From Candidatus Chloroploca asiatica (GTDB taxonomy: Bacteria; Chloroflexota; Chloroflexia; Chloroflexales; Chloroflexaceae): DNA of 64,000 bases. Made by a program: the position numbers and the translations under genes. The notes under the pieces are model-generated. The model saw only the letters and a list, made by a program, of their open reading frames with translations. It was not told the origin of the DNA and did not search any database. Every line of letters begins with the position of its first letter. Position 1 is the stretch's first letter. Location of the stretch: assembly GCF_002532075.1 (NCBI RefSeq), contig NZ_LYXE01000200.1, forward strand, positions 59,320-123,319, in the 5' to 3' direction. Below are positions 1 to 8,897 of the stretch, in pieces.

Positions 1-274
1 TGGAACCATCGGCGTGGGCAAAACCGGTACGCAGGGCTACCCCGAGGCCCTGATTGCGCTCGTGGTGCGCAATCGTTACATGCGGCAGTTCACCAAAAGT
101 CTGGGTCAGGAGGTCGCCTGTCCGATCACTGCTGCCATCATTTACCAGCACGAGTTGCACGCTACCCCGCTGTTGCAAGATGGGTAGGACGGCAGTGATG
201 CGCTCGTACATTGCATCAATCCCTTCTGCCTCGTTGTAACAGGGGATAACGACTGAGAGGTCGTATGTTGCCAT
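1..274 (-). CDS. Family 2 glycosyltransferase, N-terminal part (runs off window)
   Basis: Reading the minus strand from an ATG at 272-274 gives a protein that begins MATYDLSVVIPCYNEAEG and continues to the window edge (about 91 codons visible). It has the GT2 opening beta strand VVIPCYNE and the nucleotide-binding LVNDGSSDRT motif, followed by NQGLGVALRTGF, which is typical of dolichyl/undecaprenyl-phosphate sugar synthases and related GT2 enzymes. A purine-rich AGAAGGG lies about 10 bases upstream of the start. The catalytic and C-terminal parts lie outside the window, so the donor sugar and any membrane anchor cannot be judged. It belongs to the same surface-glycan locus and is read divergently from the hydrolase at 552. 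Confidence 0.85.
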   Translation of the reverse strand, partial: MATYDLSVVIPCYNEAEGIDAMYERITAVLPILQQRGSVQLVLVNDGSSDRTGDLLTQTFGELPHVTIAHHERNQGLGVALRTGFAHADGS

Positions 275-492
275 AGGTCACCAACCCTTCTCATCAAGCG
301 GGAGCATCCGAGCACAAACGCATGCAAAGGGCAAAGACGGCACGAATGAACCAACGTCTTTGCGTTGACTGTACCTGGAAGAAGTCTCAGGGAGTTCGTG
401 TATGAAGTATGCACGCTACAGGTAACATTCAATTAAATCTGTATACCTGCTGTGCTGACAATCCATTTAATGCACCCTGCTGCCGCCGCGTG

Positions 493-501
493 TGGTAGAA
501 T
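493..501 (+). promoter_or_regulatory. Possible extended -10 promoter element for the hydrolase
   Basis: The 277-base gap between the divergent GT2 and hydrolase genes contains TGGTAGAAT at 493-501, an extended -10 (TGn plus TAGAAT) about 50 bases before the hydrolase start. No good -35 is seen at the usual distance. I see nothing else in the gap apart from AT-richer sequence around 430-470. Confidence 0.3.
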
Positions 502-551
502 CAAAACCCAACTATGCGAAATGATGACAACCTTTAACGGGAGGCTATGCG

Positions 552-1379
552 ATGATGACTGCTTCTGTTGGTTCCTATCTGGAAGTCGCCCCTGGCGTTG
601 AGATCTACTATGAGGAACATGGCACTGGCTCACCACTGGTCTTTGTGCCAGGCTGGACGTTCACAACTGAAGTGTTTGAACATCAAGTCGCCCATTTCGC
701 GCGTTCACACCGGGTTATCGTCGTCGATCCGCGGAGCCAAGGCCGCTCGTCGAAGACGCTCCAGGGGAACGATTACAGTACCCATGGTGCCGATCTGGCG
801 AAACTCTTCGCAAGCCTCGAACTCCGGGACGCTGTCTTGGTCGGCTGGTCAACTGGTACGCTGGATGTGCTGGGGTATGTGCAACACGCTGGTACGAGTG
901 CGCTGAAGGGCGTGGTTGGCATTGATATGTCGCCCAAGCCGCTCTCGGTCAGCAGCGACGACTGGGTAGAGGGGCCGCTTGATGAGCTTGCCGGGGCCTG
1001 GCGAGCGTTCCTGCGCTCGCCACAGGGTCAACGCGATTTCATCATCTACTACGCCAACGAGGTTATGGTGCAGCGTGCCTTGAGTCCAGCTGAACAGGAT
1101 TGGATCGTTCGTCAGTCGCTCACCACCCCGCACTATCTGGCGAGTGCGATCTTTGCCGACGCTATGTTCTGTGACTTTTCGGCTGAATTGCAGACGCTCG
1201 CGCAGGCTGTGCCTACGCTCTATGTGCTTGCCGAGCACTGGGCCGAGACGGCGACTGCTTTCCTCACCCGGAACTTTCCTCTAGTCAAGACCGAATCCTT
1301 TGGCGGGCACATGATGTTTTGGGAGCATGCCGAGCGCTTCAATGCGACGCTTACGAATTTTATTGAAGAGCTCGGGTAA
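552..1379 (+). CDS. Alpha/beta hydrolase
   Basis: A 275-residue single-domain alpha/beta-hydrolase fold enzyme of the esterase/haloperoxidase-like group. The oxyanion-hole segment FVPGWTF lies near residue 31, the nucleophile elbow GWSTG puts Ser at residue 100, and GGHMMFWEH near residue 251 supplies the catalytic His. VVDPRSQGRSS matches the usual strand-4 region. A GGGAGG ribosome site lies 7 bases before the ATG at 552; a second ATG at 555 is nearly as good. It has no signal peptide, so it should be cytoplasmic. It is the only plus-strand gene on the left and is transcribed divergently from the GT2 at 1-274 and convergently with the GT4 at 1522. The substrate cannot be deduced, and a link to the glycan pathway is unproven. 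Confidence 0.9.
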   Translation: MMTASVGSYLEVAPGVEIYYEEHGTGSPLVFVPGWTFTTEVFEHQVAHFARSHRVIVVDPRSQGRSSKTLQGNDYSTHGADLAKLFASLELRDAVLVGWSTGTLDVLGYVQHAGTSALKGVVGIDMSPKPLSVSSDDWVEGPLDELAGAWRAFLRSPQGQRDFIIYYANEVMVQRALSPAEQDWIVRQSLTTPHYLASAIFADAMFCDFSAELQTLAQAVPTLYVLAEHWAETATAFLTRNFPLVKTESFGGHMMFWEHAERFNATLTNFIEELG

Positions 1380-1470
1380 AGGGGTGCGGCAGGGGCGCGA
1401 GGATGGGGAGGGCCGAAGCAGGCAGGGGCGCGAGGATGGGAGGGCCGAAGCACGCGCGATGAGATGGGGG
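1380..1470. repeat. Short direct repeat between convergent genes
   Basis: The short gap between the convergent hydrolase and GT4 genes holds two imperfect copies of a roughly 31-base GC-rich unit (AGGGGCGCGAGGATGGG followed by GGGCCGAAGCA). I see no clear terminator hairpin. Confidence 0.55.
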
Positions 1471-1521
1471 TTGGTGCAGGGGGTGGTCTGGGGGCGCGTA
1501 CTTCGGCCTTACTTTTTGATC

Positions 1522-2721
1522 CTAGACACTCGCGTAGCACGTTTCGAGCAGCATGGCGCTGGCGGCCCAGTTGTGGGCTTGTTCGACGTAGGTTCGTCCG
1601 GCGTTTCCGAGGGTTTGGGCATAGGGTGGTTCAGCGAGGAGTTTGAGGATGGCCTGGGCGAAGTGCTCCGCATGGTCGGCAACAAGCAGTTCGTGGTCGG
1701 GGCGGGCGGTGAGCGCAACGGTGGTCTGGCGGGTTGTGACGACGGGTGTGGCTGTTGCCATGGCTTCGAGGACCTTGTTTTGGACGCCGACGCCGTAGCG
1801 CATCGGGGCTACGGCCACGGTGGCGCGGGCGAGATAGGTGCGTAGGTCGGGAACAAAACCGGTGACGGTGACTTGTGGGTTGCGGGCATAGGCGCGTAGG
1901 GCTGGGCCGGGGTTGGCACCGGCGAGGATGACCTGGGCATCGGGGCGTTGTGTCCAGACGAGGGGCATAATGCTGTCGAGGAGGAAGCGTGCGGCCGCTT
2001 CGTTGGCGTGATAGCTCATTTTGCCACTGAAGATGATGGTGGCGGGCGCTCGTTCTGCCTCAGATGGTTGAAAATAGGTCAGATCAACGCCATTGGGGAC
2101 AACCGTAATCGGTGCGCCCTGAAGCTGCATACCTCGCAAGGTCTGTAAGGCCCAGGCATCTTCGGGCGAGGTGATGATGATATGCTCGACGTGTTGCCCG
2201 CAGGTTGCCTCGTAGTGTTTGGTACGGGCGAGATCGAGCAGGGCCATGGCACGGGCGCGTAGCGAGGGGCTAGAGCGAGCAGCACGTTCAAAGAGCAGGC
2301 TGATGCTGTCTACCGCATCGAGGATCATGGGGGGGCGTGTGGGTACCTGAGCAGCGGCGACGCGGGCGATTTCGGCGGCACGCAGGTGTTCAATGTGGAC
2401 CACATCGTGTTGTCCCGAGCGAAATTCGGCTTTGATCGCCTCGATAAAGGCTGGTACGAGGCAATGGGCGGCTTGCAGCGGCAGATCGCTCACGAGTGCC
2501 CGCAGGTAGGCCGCGATGCGGGCCTGCCGCGGTATCGTGATGACCTGGATCTTGGTACAGAGGGGGCGTAGCGTTCCCAGATTTGCTTCGTCGTCCGGGC
2601 CATCTTCGGCGCAGATCAGGGTGATCTGGTGCCCGCGTTGAGCCAAGTGGCGCAACAACTGATACGAGCGTACGCGGATCGGCGAAGGAACGTACGGGAT
2701 GATCATGAGGATGCGCATCAT
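1522..2721 (-). CDS. Family 4 (GT-B) glycosyltransferase
   Basis: A 399-residue GT-B fold glycosyltransferase. It opens with MMRILMIIPYVPSP, has the Rossmann-like first strand, and carries the GT4 donor-site region PMRYGVGVQNKVLEAMATA with the E-x7-E-like motif near residue 325. An open frame extends 24 codons upstream to 2793, but GGGGAG lies just before the ATGs at 2721/2718 and the start overlaps the stop of the upstream gene (ATGA-type overlap), so the shorter form is chosen. It is presumably cytoplasmic and adds a sugar to a lipid-linked repeat unit. Donor and acceptor are not deducible. It resembles its neighbour at 2718-3944 in layout and may be an old duplicate. Confidence 0.88.
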   Translation of the reverse strand: MMRILMIIPYVPSPIRVRSYQLLRHLAQRGHQITLICAEDGPDDEANLGTLRPLCTKIQVITIPRQARIAAYLRALVSDLPLQAAHCLVPAFIEAIKAEFRSGQHDVVHIEHLRAAEIARVAAAQVPTRPPMILDAVDSISLLFERAARSSPSLRARAMALLDLARTKHYEATCGQHVEHIIITSPEDAWALQTLRGMQLQGAPITVVPNGVDLTYFQPSEAERAPATIIFSGKMSYHANEAAARFLLDSIMPLVWTQRPDAQVILAGANPGPALRAYARNPQVTVTGFVPDLRTYLARATVAVAPMRYGVGVQNKVLEAMATATPVVTTRQTTVALTARPDHELLVADHAEHFAQAILKLLAEPPYAQTLGNAGRTYVEQAHNWAASAMLLETCYASV

Positions 2722-3944
2722 CGTCTCCCCACGGTGGCCTGGGTGAGTGCGGCCTCGTAGAGGGCCTCGACCCGAGGATTGACGACGCGCCAATCGTAGA
2801 CCTCTTCGGCGACCTGGCGACCTGCTTGGGCGAGGGCTGCACCCTGTACCGGGTTAGATAACAATGTGATGAGTGCCTGGGCAAAGGTTTCTGGTGTGTC
2901 GCCAACCAGCAAATGGGTGCCCGGGGTCAGGGCAATGCCTTCGTAGCCTATGGTGGTTGAGACAATGGGCAACCCACGAGCCAGGGCTTCCAGGATCTTC
3001 ACCCGCATGCCACCGCCGGCGCGGACAGGCACAATCAGGGCGGCGGTCTGCGTCAGGAAGGGTTGCGGATCTTCGACATAGCCGGTCACTTCAATGCTGG
3101 CGTCTTCTTCGGCGAGACGACGCACCGACTGGGGTGGTCGCGCACCCACCACGGCAAAGCGTACCCCGGGCACTGCGCGTTGCACCAGCGGATAGACCTC
3201 GCGGGCAAACCAGAGCACGCCGTCAACATTGGGGGGCCAGAACATGGTCGCCATGCTGAGGATCAGTTGCGGATTGGGCGTGCGTGCGACGGGTGGGTGG
3301 CCCTGGGCATCGACGGCAATCGGGATCACTTCGGTGGGCGGGAGGGTGACCCCGGCTTCGTCGGCGGCAAGTTGGAGGAAGGCGCGATCAGGCTCGCTGA
3401 CGACCAGCAAGCCATCAAAGCGTGCACAGATCCGGGCCTCGTAGCGGCGTAGACGACGCGCCTCGATCTCGAGGCCGAGCCGTCGGGCAGGCGAGCTATG
3501 CTCGGCCATGCGCTGCACAATCGTCCAGACGGCATTATGTTCATCAAGCACTCGCGCCCCTGCCGGCAGATCGACGGCGAACTGCGCCATATTGAGCTGA
3601 TCGGCGTGAATGATATCGAACGACTGGCGCCGAGTCAGGTCAGCGAGCAACGCGTGCAGTTCGGGCGAAGCGTCGCGGCGCATCAGGAACGAATCGCCAG
3701 CGAGGCTACTCGTGATCAGGTAGCCGAGATCACGTAGGCGCGAGCGTTTGAGCAGTACCGTATGGACCTCGGCGCACAACCCGCGCAACGCAGTGGCGCG
3801 TTGGGCCTCGGCCTCAGAGCGTACGAGGGAGACGAGCGTCACCTCGTGATGGCGGGCCAGCGACTGGAGCAGGTGGTAGGTCTTGACCTTTGGCCCGCTA
3901 TCGGGTGGGAACGGCAGAATCTGGGTCAGGAGTAAGATGCGCAT
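2718..3944 (-). CDS. Family 4 (GT-B) glycosyltransferase
   Basis: A 408-residue GT-B glycosyltransferase starting MRILLLTQILPFPPDSG. This is the common N-terminus of GT4 enzymes with a flexible PPDSG-type loop that contacts acceptor and donor. Near residue 300 it has IVPVRAGGGMRVKILEALA, the GT4 E-x7-E donor-phosphate region, followed by PIVSTTIGYEGI. The start follows the stop of the upstream membrane protein directly, with GAGGG before the ATG, which points to translational coupling. It overlaps the next GT4 gene by a few bases. The role is inferred to be a sugar-transfer step in repeat-unit assembly. Confidence 0.9.
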   Translation of the reverse strand: MRILLLTQILPFPPDSGPKVKTYHLLQSLARHHEVTLVSLVRSEAEAQRATALRGLCAEVHTVLLKRSRLRDLGYLITSSLAGDSFLMRRDASPELHALLADLTRRQSFDIIHADQLNMAQFAVDLPAGARVLDEHNAVWTIVQRMAEHSSPARRLGLEIEARRLRRYEARICARFDGLLVVSEPDRAFLQLAADEAGVTLPPTEVIPIAVDAQGHPPVARTPNPQLILSMATMFWPPNVDGVLWFAREVYPLVQRAVPGVRFAVVGARPPQSVRRLAEEDASIEVTGYVEDPQPFLTQTAALIVPVRAGGGMRVKILEALARGLPIVSTTIGYEGIALTPGTHLLVGDTPETFAQALITLLSNPVQGAALAQAGRQVAEEVYDWRVVNPRVEALYEAALTQATVGRR

Positions 3945-5471
3945 CTAGCCCTCGGCGCTACGGTTACGGCGGCCTGTTGGCACAAAGGCAGGCCAGGGGG
4001 GGCGAGTCTGACGAAGAGAGAGGAAGAGCAACATCAGGCCAAGACTGACGAAGGCGATCAGGGGCAGCAGGCTCATCGCGCCTTGCAGACCAAGGGCCAT
4101 GCCGAGGTTCCGGGCAATATCGCCCTGTTGCCAGGCGGGCACGACATAGGCCAGCCATGGATTGCGATTATCGTCGGGCGGAAAGAGTTGCCCGCTGGTG
4201 GCTTCCGTCCAGGTCAGGATGACCGAGAGGACGATCAGGCCAGTCGTGGCAACGCGGGTGGCGATGTGCGCATAGGCTCGTTCGACGGCCCAGCCGGCGG
4301 CCAGGGCAAGAAAGGGGATCAACGGAACAATGTAACGAGGCCCGGCGGCAAACCCGCCCCACCACATAATTGATGACCCATAGAAGAGGTACATTGCGAT
4401 GACGGCGAGCAGCGTCACCCACCATTCGGCGCGCAGGCGGCCCGAACGCCACCAGAGCACAAAGCCGGGCAGGGCGAGCAAGAGCCAGGGCGCACGAATG
4501 AAGAGCCCGCGGAAGGGGCTGAACGCCAGACCCCAGAGCGACTCGGGGCGCGGATAGGTCAGGCTCATAAACCCGGTCTGATGCTGATCTTGCCAGAGCG
4601 CCGAGTGGGCATAGCCAATTGGCCACGGGGTCCCAAAGGCGACCAGGTCATACGTGATCAGCAGGGCACCTGGCATGATGCCGCCGAGAAGCAGGGCGGG
4701 CAGCCAGCGCCACCCCTGGCGCCAGAGCGCATAGAGACCGATCACGGCCCCTGGCAGCACGCTTGGATACTCGCTAATGACGGCCCAGCCGAGCAGCAGA
4801 CCGCAGAGCACGCCCGAAGCCCAGCCTGCACGGGGTGGCGTATCTGCGGTTCCGGTCGACTCCCAGGGACGCCAGGCGACACAGAAGGCCCCAAAGAGCA
4901 GGGTTGCGACGAGTTGGTGGCTATAAAAATTGCCTGCATACGGCGCTGCCGCTGTGCCAAGCCCATAGGCGAGCGTCGTCAGGGCGGCAGGCATGGGTGC
5001 AATGCCCGACCCGCGCATTGCAAGGAAGAGCAGCGCCCCAAGGATCGCCGCCGGCAGAGCGACGACCAGCACCGTCATCAGGTATTGCACCAGCGCATAA
5101 TGCACCTTATCTTCGCGCAACCCAGAGCCCTCTTCGTTCAGCGTCGTGCTCATTGCCGCCCCATCGCCGAGGCTCTGCGCCCGTGTCGCGACGGCGGGAT
5201 GCTCGAGTACTGGACTGAGCACCAAATAGAAAGGAATCGCCAGGAACGAGAGACCGGGTGGCTTATCGGTGTAGGTGCGGCCATTGTAGAGCGCATAATC
5301 GCCGGTATTGGCCACATAGCGATCAATGCTGACGGTGCCGTCATCAACGACAGCAAGTACCAGGTTGAGCCGGGAATTCTGATTCCAATCCGACCAGCGG
5401 GGCAGCACATAGAGATAGCTGACGAAGAGCAGGGCTACAATCAGCCAGCTATGCAGCGCACGTTGTGACAT
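3945..5471 (-). CDS. Polytopic GT-C type membrane protein
   Basis: A 508-residue integral membrane protein with about 11 to 12 hydrophobic segments. The first lies at residues 8-24, and the extracytoplasmic loop after it contains VDDGTVSIDRY and the DKPPGLSF motif found in ArnT/PMT-like (GT39-type) lipid-sugar-dependent glycosyltransferases. The C-terminus is short and basic. It starts with an AAGGAG ribosome site 9 bases ahead and lies 11 bases after the next GT-C gene in what looks like one operon with two GT4 genes. It probably transfers a sugar from a polyprenyl-phosphate donor on the outer face of the membrane. The target could be the glycan or a secreted protein. Confidence 0.8.
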   Translation of the reverse strand: MSQRALHSWLIVALLFVSYLYVLPRWSDWNQNSRLNLVLAVVDDGTVSIDRYVANTGDYALYNGRTYTDKPPGLSFLAIPFYLVLSPVLEHPAVATRAQSLGDGAAMSTTLNEEGSGLREDKVHYALVQYLMTVLVVALPAAILGALLFLAMRGSGIAPMPAALTTLAYGLGTAAAPYAGNFYSHQLVATLLFGAFCVAWRPWESTGTADTPPRAGWASGVLCGLLLGWAVISEYPSVLPGAVIGLYALWRQGWRWLPALLLGGIMPGALLITYDLVAFGTPWPIGYAHSALWQDQHQTGFMSLTYPRPESLWGLAFSPFRGLFIRAPWLLLALPGFVLWWRSGRLRAEWWVTLLAVIAMYLFYGSSIMWWGGFAAGPRYIVPLIPFLALAAGWAVERAYAHIATRVATTGLIVLSVILTWTEATSGQLFPPDDNRNPWLAYVVPAWQQGDIARNLGMALGLQGAMSLLPLIAFVSLGLMLLFLSLRQTRPPWPAFVPTGRRNRSAEG

Positions 5472-5482
5472 CCGTCGACTCC

Positions 5483-7012
5483 TTATGGTACCGTACGCTC
5501 GAGCAAGACATAGGGTTCGGCCACAAAACGCACTGTGTAATCGCGTTCAAGAATCTCTAACGGATAGATCTGGGTATAGGCACTGAATGGCCCGGCGAGC
5601 ACATACTGTGGGTGGGCATCAAGGCCATCGTAGACCACCGGAGGGCCACCGCTCCAGACATGGCGTACTGCGGGGTCAAGCAATTCAGTGGGCACATAAT
5701 GGAAGAGGTGATCGCTCAGTACACCGATCTCAGGTTCCCAGGTTTCGATCACAATATCCTGAGGAACATTGGCGTTGAGATAGGCGGCCATCCGATGGGT
5801 GCTATCATCGGGTGAGAGCAGCGTACGCAGCGTCAGACTCAGCGGGATCAGAATGATCAGCCCCAGGTAGGCAGCAGCGGCGCGGGTGGGCCAGGTGAGC
5901 CTACGTGCGTGGAGCATTTGGAGCATATCGACAGCAAGGCGAGCGACGGCGAGGCTGCCGAGGATGACCGCGGGGAAGGCGTAGCGTGCCCAGCCGAGCG
6001 AGACGACAAACCAGGCGATCCAGAGGCAGGCCATGAGCGTCGGCGCGAGTTCAGCGAGCGCCTGAGGGGTGCGCTGACGGCAGCGCCAGAGGCTATAGAG
6101 CAAGCCAGGAATGAGCAACCCGCCATAGACCTGAATGAGGTAGACCAGAGCGCGGCGCGAGGCATCAAGCTCAAAAACAAAGATCGCCCCGCCAGCGGCC
6201 TGTCTGGTCTTGGCATAATTGGCCGCAAAGCCATCGGGACCAAAGAAGGTGAGCATAATGACCATCCAGGCCCCAAACGCGGCCACGGCCATCGCCGGTG
6301 GCGCGAGGCGCAGCCACCAATTGCCGACCCGGAAATAGCGCCAATCGAGCAGGGCCAGCAGGGCGAGGGTAGGAGGCACAATCAGAACAAACTGATTCTT
6401 GGTGACAAGGGCCAAGCCGAAGGCGACACCTGCGAGCAGCGCATAGCGGGTTGCGTGGGCGGGGCGCAGAATACCCTGGACATACGCCAGCAGACCGAGG
6501 CTCAGAAAGGCAACCCCTGGCACCTCGCCAAGCACCTGGCGACCATACTCAACCATGCCCTCGAAGCGGAGCGTGCGTGACGCGATGATCAGCACCAGGG
6601 CCAGCAAGGCGACGCGCATCCCGTGGAGGCGGCGGGCCAGGAAAAAGAGGGCGAGCATGGCAATCGCCATATAGAGCACGATCACCAGACGGGCCTGCAC
6701 CAACCCAACCCCGCCGAGTTGAAAGGCGAAGGCCACGGGCAACATTACCGTTGGCCCGACCCCGATCGTCGGCCCAAAATAGCGAAAACCCTCACTGCTG
6801 ATATCGGCATAGACCCCATAGGTAACGAGGGTTTTTGGTACATGCAGATGTGATCCTTCATCGAACCAGGTCCGCGGGGCATACGGCAGATTGACGAAGG
6901 CCAGGAACAGCACCAGGATCACGAGCGCCGCGAGGACGATCTGCTCCCAGCGTTGGACGAGAAGCTTGAGCCGAGGCGAGCTTGTCGCATGCGCAGTGAG
7001 TGTCTTTGACAT
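5483..7012 (-). CDS. GT39-like (dolichyl-phosphate-mannose type) membrane glycosyltransferase
   Basis: A 509-residue membrane protein with an N-terminal segment at about residues 28-46 followed by a loop with the acidic motif TWFDEGSHLHVPKTL. This has the D-E layout of GT-C enzymes, where an aspartate in the first loop is catalytic. About ten further membrane segments follow, then a C-terminal extracytoplasmic domain with DIVIETWEPEIG. The longer open frame to 7054 is rejected because AAGGAT stands just before the ATG at 7012 and the extra 14 codons run into the palindrome at 7020-7070. The donor is probably made by the polyprenyl-phosphate GT2 at 9380. The acceptor is unknown. Confidence 0.82.
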   Translation of the reverse strand: MSKTLTAHATSSPRLKLLVQRWEQIVLAALVILVLFLAFVNLPYAPRTWFDEGSHLHVPKTLVTYGVYADISSEGFRYFGPTIGVGPTVMLPVAFAFQLGGVGLVQARLVIVLYMAIAMLALFFLARRLHGMRVALLALVLIIASRTLRFEGMVEYGRQVLGEVPGVAFLSLGLLAYVQGILRPAHATRYALLAGVAFGLALVTKNQFVLIVPPTLALLALLDWRYFRVGNWWLRLAPPAMAVAAFGAWMVIMLTFFGPDGFAANYAKTRQAAGGAIFVFELDASRRALVYLIQVYGGLLIPGLLYSLWRCRQRTPQALAELAPTLMACLWIAWFVVSLGWARYAFPAVILGSLAVARLAVDMLQMLHARRLTWPTRAAAAYLGLIILIPLSLTLRTLLSPDDSTHRMAAYLNANVPQDIVIETWEPEIGVLSDHLFHYVPTELLDPAVRHVWSGGPPVVYDGLDAHPQYVLAGPFSAYTQIYPLEILERDYTVRFVAEPYVLLERTVP

Positions 7013-7019
7013 ATGATCC

Positions 7020-7070
7020 TTTTGTTCGTTGCGTTTTGGGGGCCCAGCCCCCAAAACGCAACGAACAAAA
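7020..7070. repeat. Perfect 24-bp intergenic palindrome
   Basis: Two 24-base arms (7020-7043 and 7047-7070) are exact inverse complements around a 3-base loop. The stem starts with TTTTGTTCG and carries GGGGGC at its top. It sits between the radical SAM gene and the GT39-like gene, directly upstream of the ribosome site of the latter. It could act as a terminator, attenuator or RNA-stability element, but there is no U-run after the stem on the minus strand. Confidence 0.9.
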
Positions 7071-7084
7071 CTAGTGCTGGAGGC

Positions 7085-8833
7085 TTAATCGCCCGAGCCA
7101 GAGAGGCGGCGTGAATTGCCGAGGCCACCGCTCATCCACTTGAGGTGGTTGATGCCAATCGTCCAGAGTTGCCCGAGGGTGTCGGGGTTGGCCGCACCCT
7201 TGAGGAACGTCTTGATTGGCTCGGGGCGCAGCGACCATTCGCGGGCGGCGCGCTTGGCCCAGTATTCCAGATCCTGCGAGCTCAGGTGTGGATAGTTGAG
7301 CACCGTGTGGGAGTACATATCGTAATCTTCCCAGCGGTTCATATCAATCCAGCCATTCTCGACCGCCTCGTAGTAGAAGGGCGTCCCTGGATAGGGGGTG
7401 GCGATATGGAAGAGGGCAATGTCGAGCGGCAACAGCTTGGAGAGCGTGATCGTCTGCTGGATTGTCTCAACCGTCTCACCGGGGAGGCCGACGATGAAAT
7501 AGCCCCAGTTCTTGATGCCGGCGCGATGACTGGCGGCAATCGACTCCTGGATGCGCTTGACGGTTGTGCCCTTGCGTGCCCGCTTGAGCACCGCCTCGCT
7601 GCCACTTTCGAGCCCCCAGGCAATCAAGAAGCAGCCTGCGCGGTGCATCAACTTGAGCTGCTCTTCGTCCACAAAATCAACGCGACTATTGCAACTCCAG
7701 CGCAACTGGAGGCCTTCTTTGATGATGGTATTGCAGAGATCGTAGACAAATTCCTTCTTGACGGTAAAGAGATCGGCCTCGAAGTGAATATGGTGCATGC
7801 CCATCTCTTTGAGCATAACCATCTCTTGCAACACGTGCTCGGGGCTGCGGTGGCGGACGCTCGACTGGTAGGTGACGTGCTTGATGCAGTAGCGGCAGCC
7901 GGCGGGGCAACCACGGCTGGTGAGCACAAAGGTATAGGGACCACCGACAATCGGCACCTTATACTTCTGCCAGGGCAGCTTGTGGTGAAGCGGCAACGGC
8001 AGGCTATCGAGGTTCTCGATAAACGGGCGGTCAGGATTGATCTTGATCTCGCCGTGCTCATCGCGGAAGCCAATGCCAAGCGTCTCACGGAGGGCACGGG
8101 CGATTACCTGCGGATAGACGCCGAGGAAGCGCCCTCGCGTGGTAAGGTACGAGGCATCAGGGAAGGGCAACTTGCGCCAGGGTGCGGTCAGATCGGCATT
8201 GCCGACGGGTACGGTCTCATCGGCATGCTCGGTGGCGACCTGGCGATCAATGGTGCGAATGACATCAACAATCGTCATCTCGGGTTCACCGCGCACCACG
8301 ACATCGAGGGTCGGATAGGTTTCGAGGGTCTCGCGGGTCATTGGCGTCACGTGGGTGCCAATCGCCATCGAGATCGTACCGACGGCCTTGCCGACAAAGG
8401 TTGTCCGCATATCATTGGTCAGGGTCGGCGCGGTCGCGTGGATGATCATATAGCGGGGCTTATGCTTCCACATATAGCGCTCGAAATCTTCCCAGGTCAT
8501 CCCGAGGCCGATCGCATCGATCACATCAACGCTATAGCCGGCCTCTTGCACCACGGCCCCGATCTGGGCGAGGGCGGTCTGGGGCCAGATAATGCCATCA
8601 CGAGTACGACGACCAACGCGCGCGATATCGCGCAGAAAGAGGTCGCCATCGGGTGAAGGTGGATTGAGCACCAGCACATCAAGGCGCGGATTGCGCTCGC
8701 GGGCCATCTCGACAAACCGGATTTCGCCGGAACGCTCATTGGCGCGGGCGGGGGCGACCAGTTTGATGCCCGTTGCTTTGTCTCCTGGAGCCATGCGTTT
8801 TTCGCCAGATTGCGATTTCGTCTCTTCACTCAT
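7085..8833 (-). CDS. B12-binding domain radical SAM protein
   Basis: A 582-residue enzyme. The N-terminal third looks like a cobalamin-binding Rossmann domain (LDVLVLNPPSPDGD near residue 48, VVVRGEPEMTIVDVI further on). The radical SAM core carries the iron-sulfur motif RGCPAGCRYC (CxxxCxxC), followed by GLESGSEAVLKRARKG and PYPGTPFYYEAV, as in the family of BchE-like and methyl-transferring radical SAM proteins. AAGGAG lies 9 bases before the ATG at 8833, so the longer open frame to 8920 is rejected. It lies in the glycan locus beside GT-C genes, so methylation or another carbon-centred modification of a sugar or polyprenol is plausible but unproven. It is cytoplasmic, with no signal peptide. 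Confidence 0.9.
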   Translation of the reverse strand: MSEETKSQSGEKRMAPGDKATGIKLVAPARANERSGEIRFVEMARERNPRLDVLVLNPPSPDGDLFLRDIARVGRRTRDGIIWPQTALAQIGAVVQEAGYSVDVIDAIGLGMTWEDFERYMWKHKPRYMIIHATAPTLTNDMRTTFVGKAVGTISMAIGTHVTPMTRETLETYPTLDVVVRGEPEMTIVDVIRTIDRQVATEHADETVPVGNADLTAPWRKLPFPDASYLTTRGRFLGVYPQVIARALRETLGIGFRDEHGEIKINPDRPFIENLDSLPLPLHHKLPWQKYKVPIVGGPYTFVLTSRGCPAGCRYCIKHVTYQSSVRHRSPEHVLQEMVMLKEMGMHHIHFEADLFTVKKEFVYDLCNTIIKEGLQLRWSCNSRVDFVDEEQLKLMHRAGCFLIAWGLESGSEAVLKRARKGTTVKRIQESIAASHRAGIKNWGYFIVGLPGETVETIQQTITLSKLLPLDIALFHIATPYPGTPFYYEAVENGWIDMNRWEDYDMYSHTVLNYPHLSSQDLEYWAKRAAREWSLRPEPIKTFLKGAANPDTLGQLWTIGINHLKWMSGGLGNSRRLSGSGD

Positions 8834-8897
8834 GAATTCAAACTCCTTTTTATCGCACCTGACGGTACGGCTGATCACATAACGACAACGTATGCCC

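Noticed and set aside
7145..8656. 503-codon plus-strand open frame opposite the radical SAM gene
   Set aside because: The minus-strand protein has clear catalytic motifs and a good ribosome site. The plus frame shows no recognisable motif and is a GC-rich shadow.
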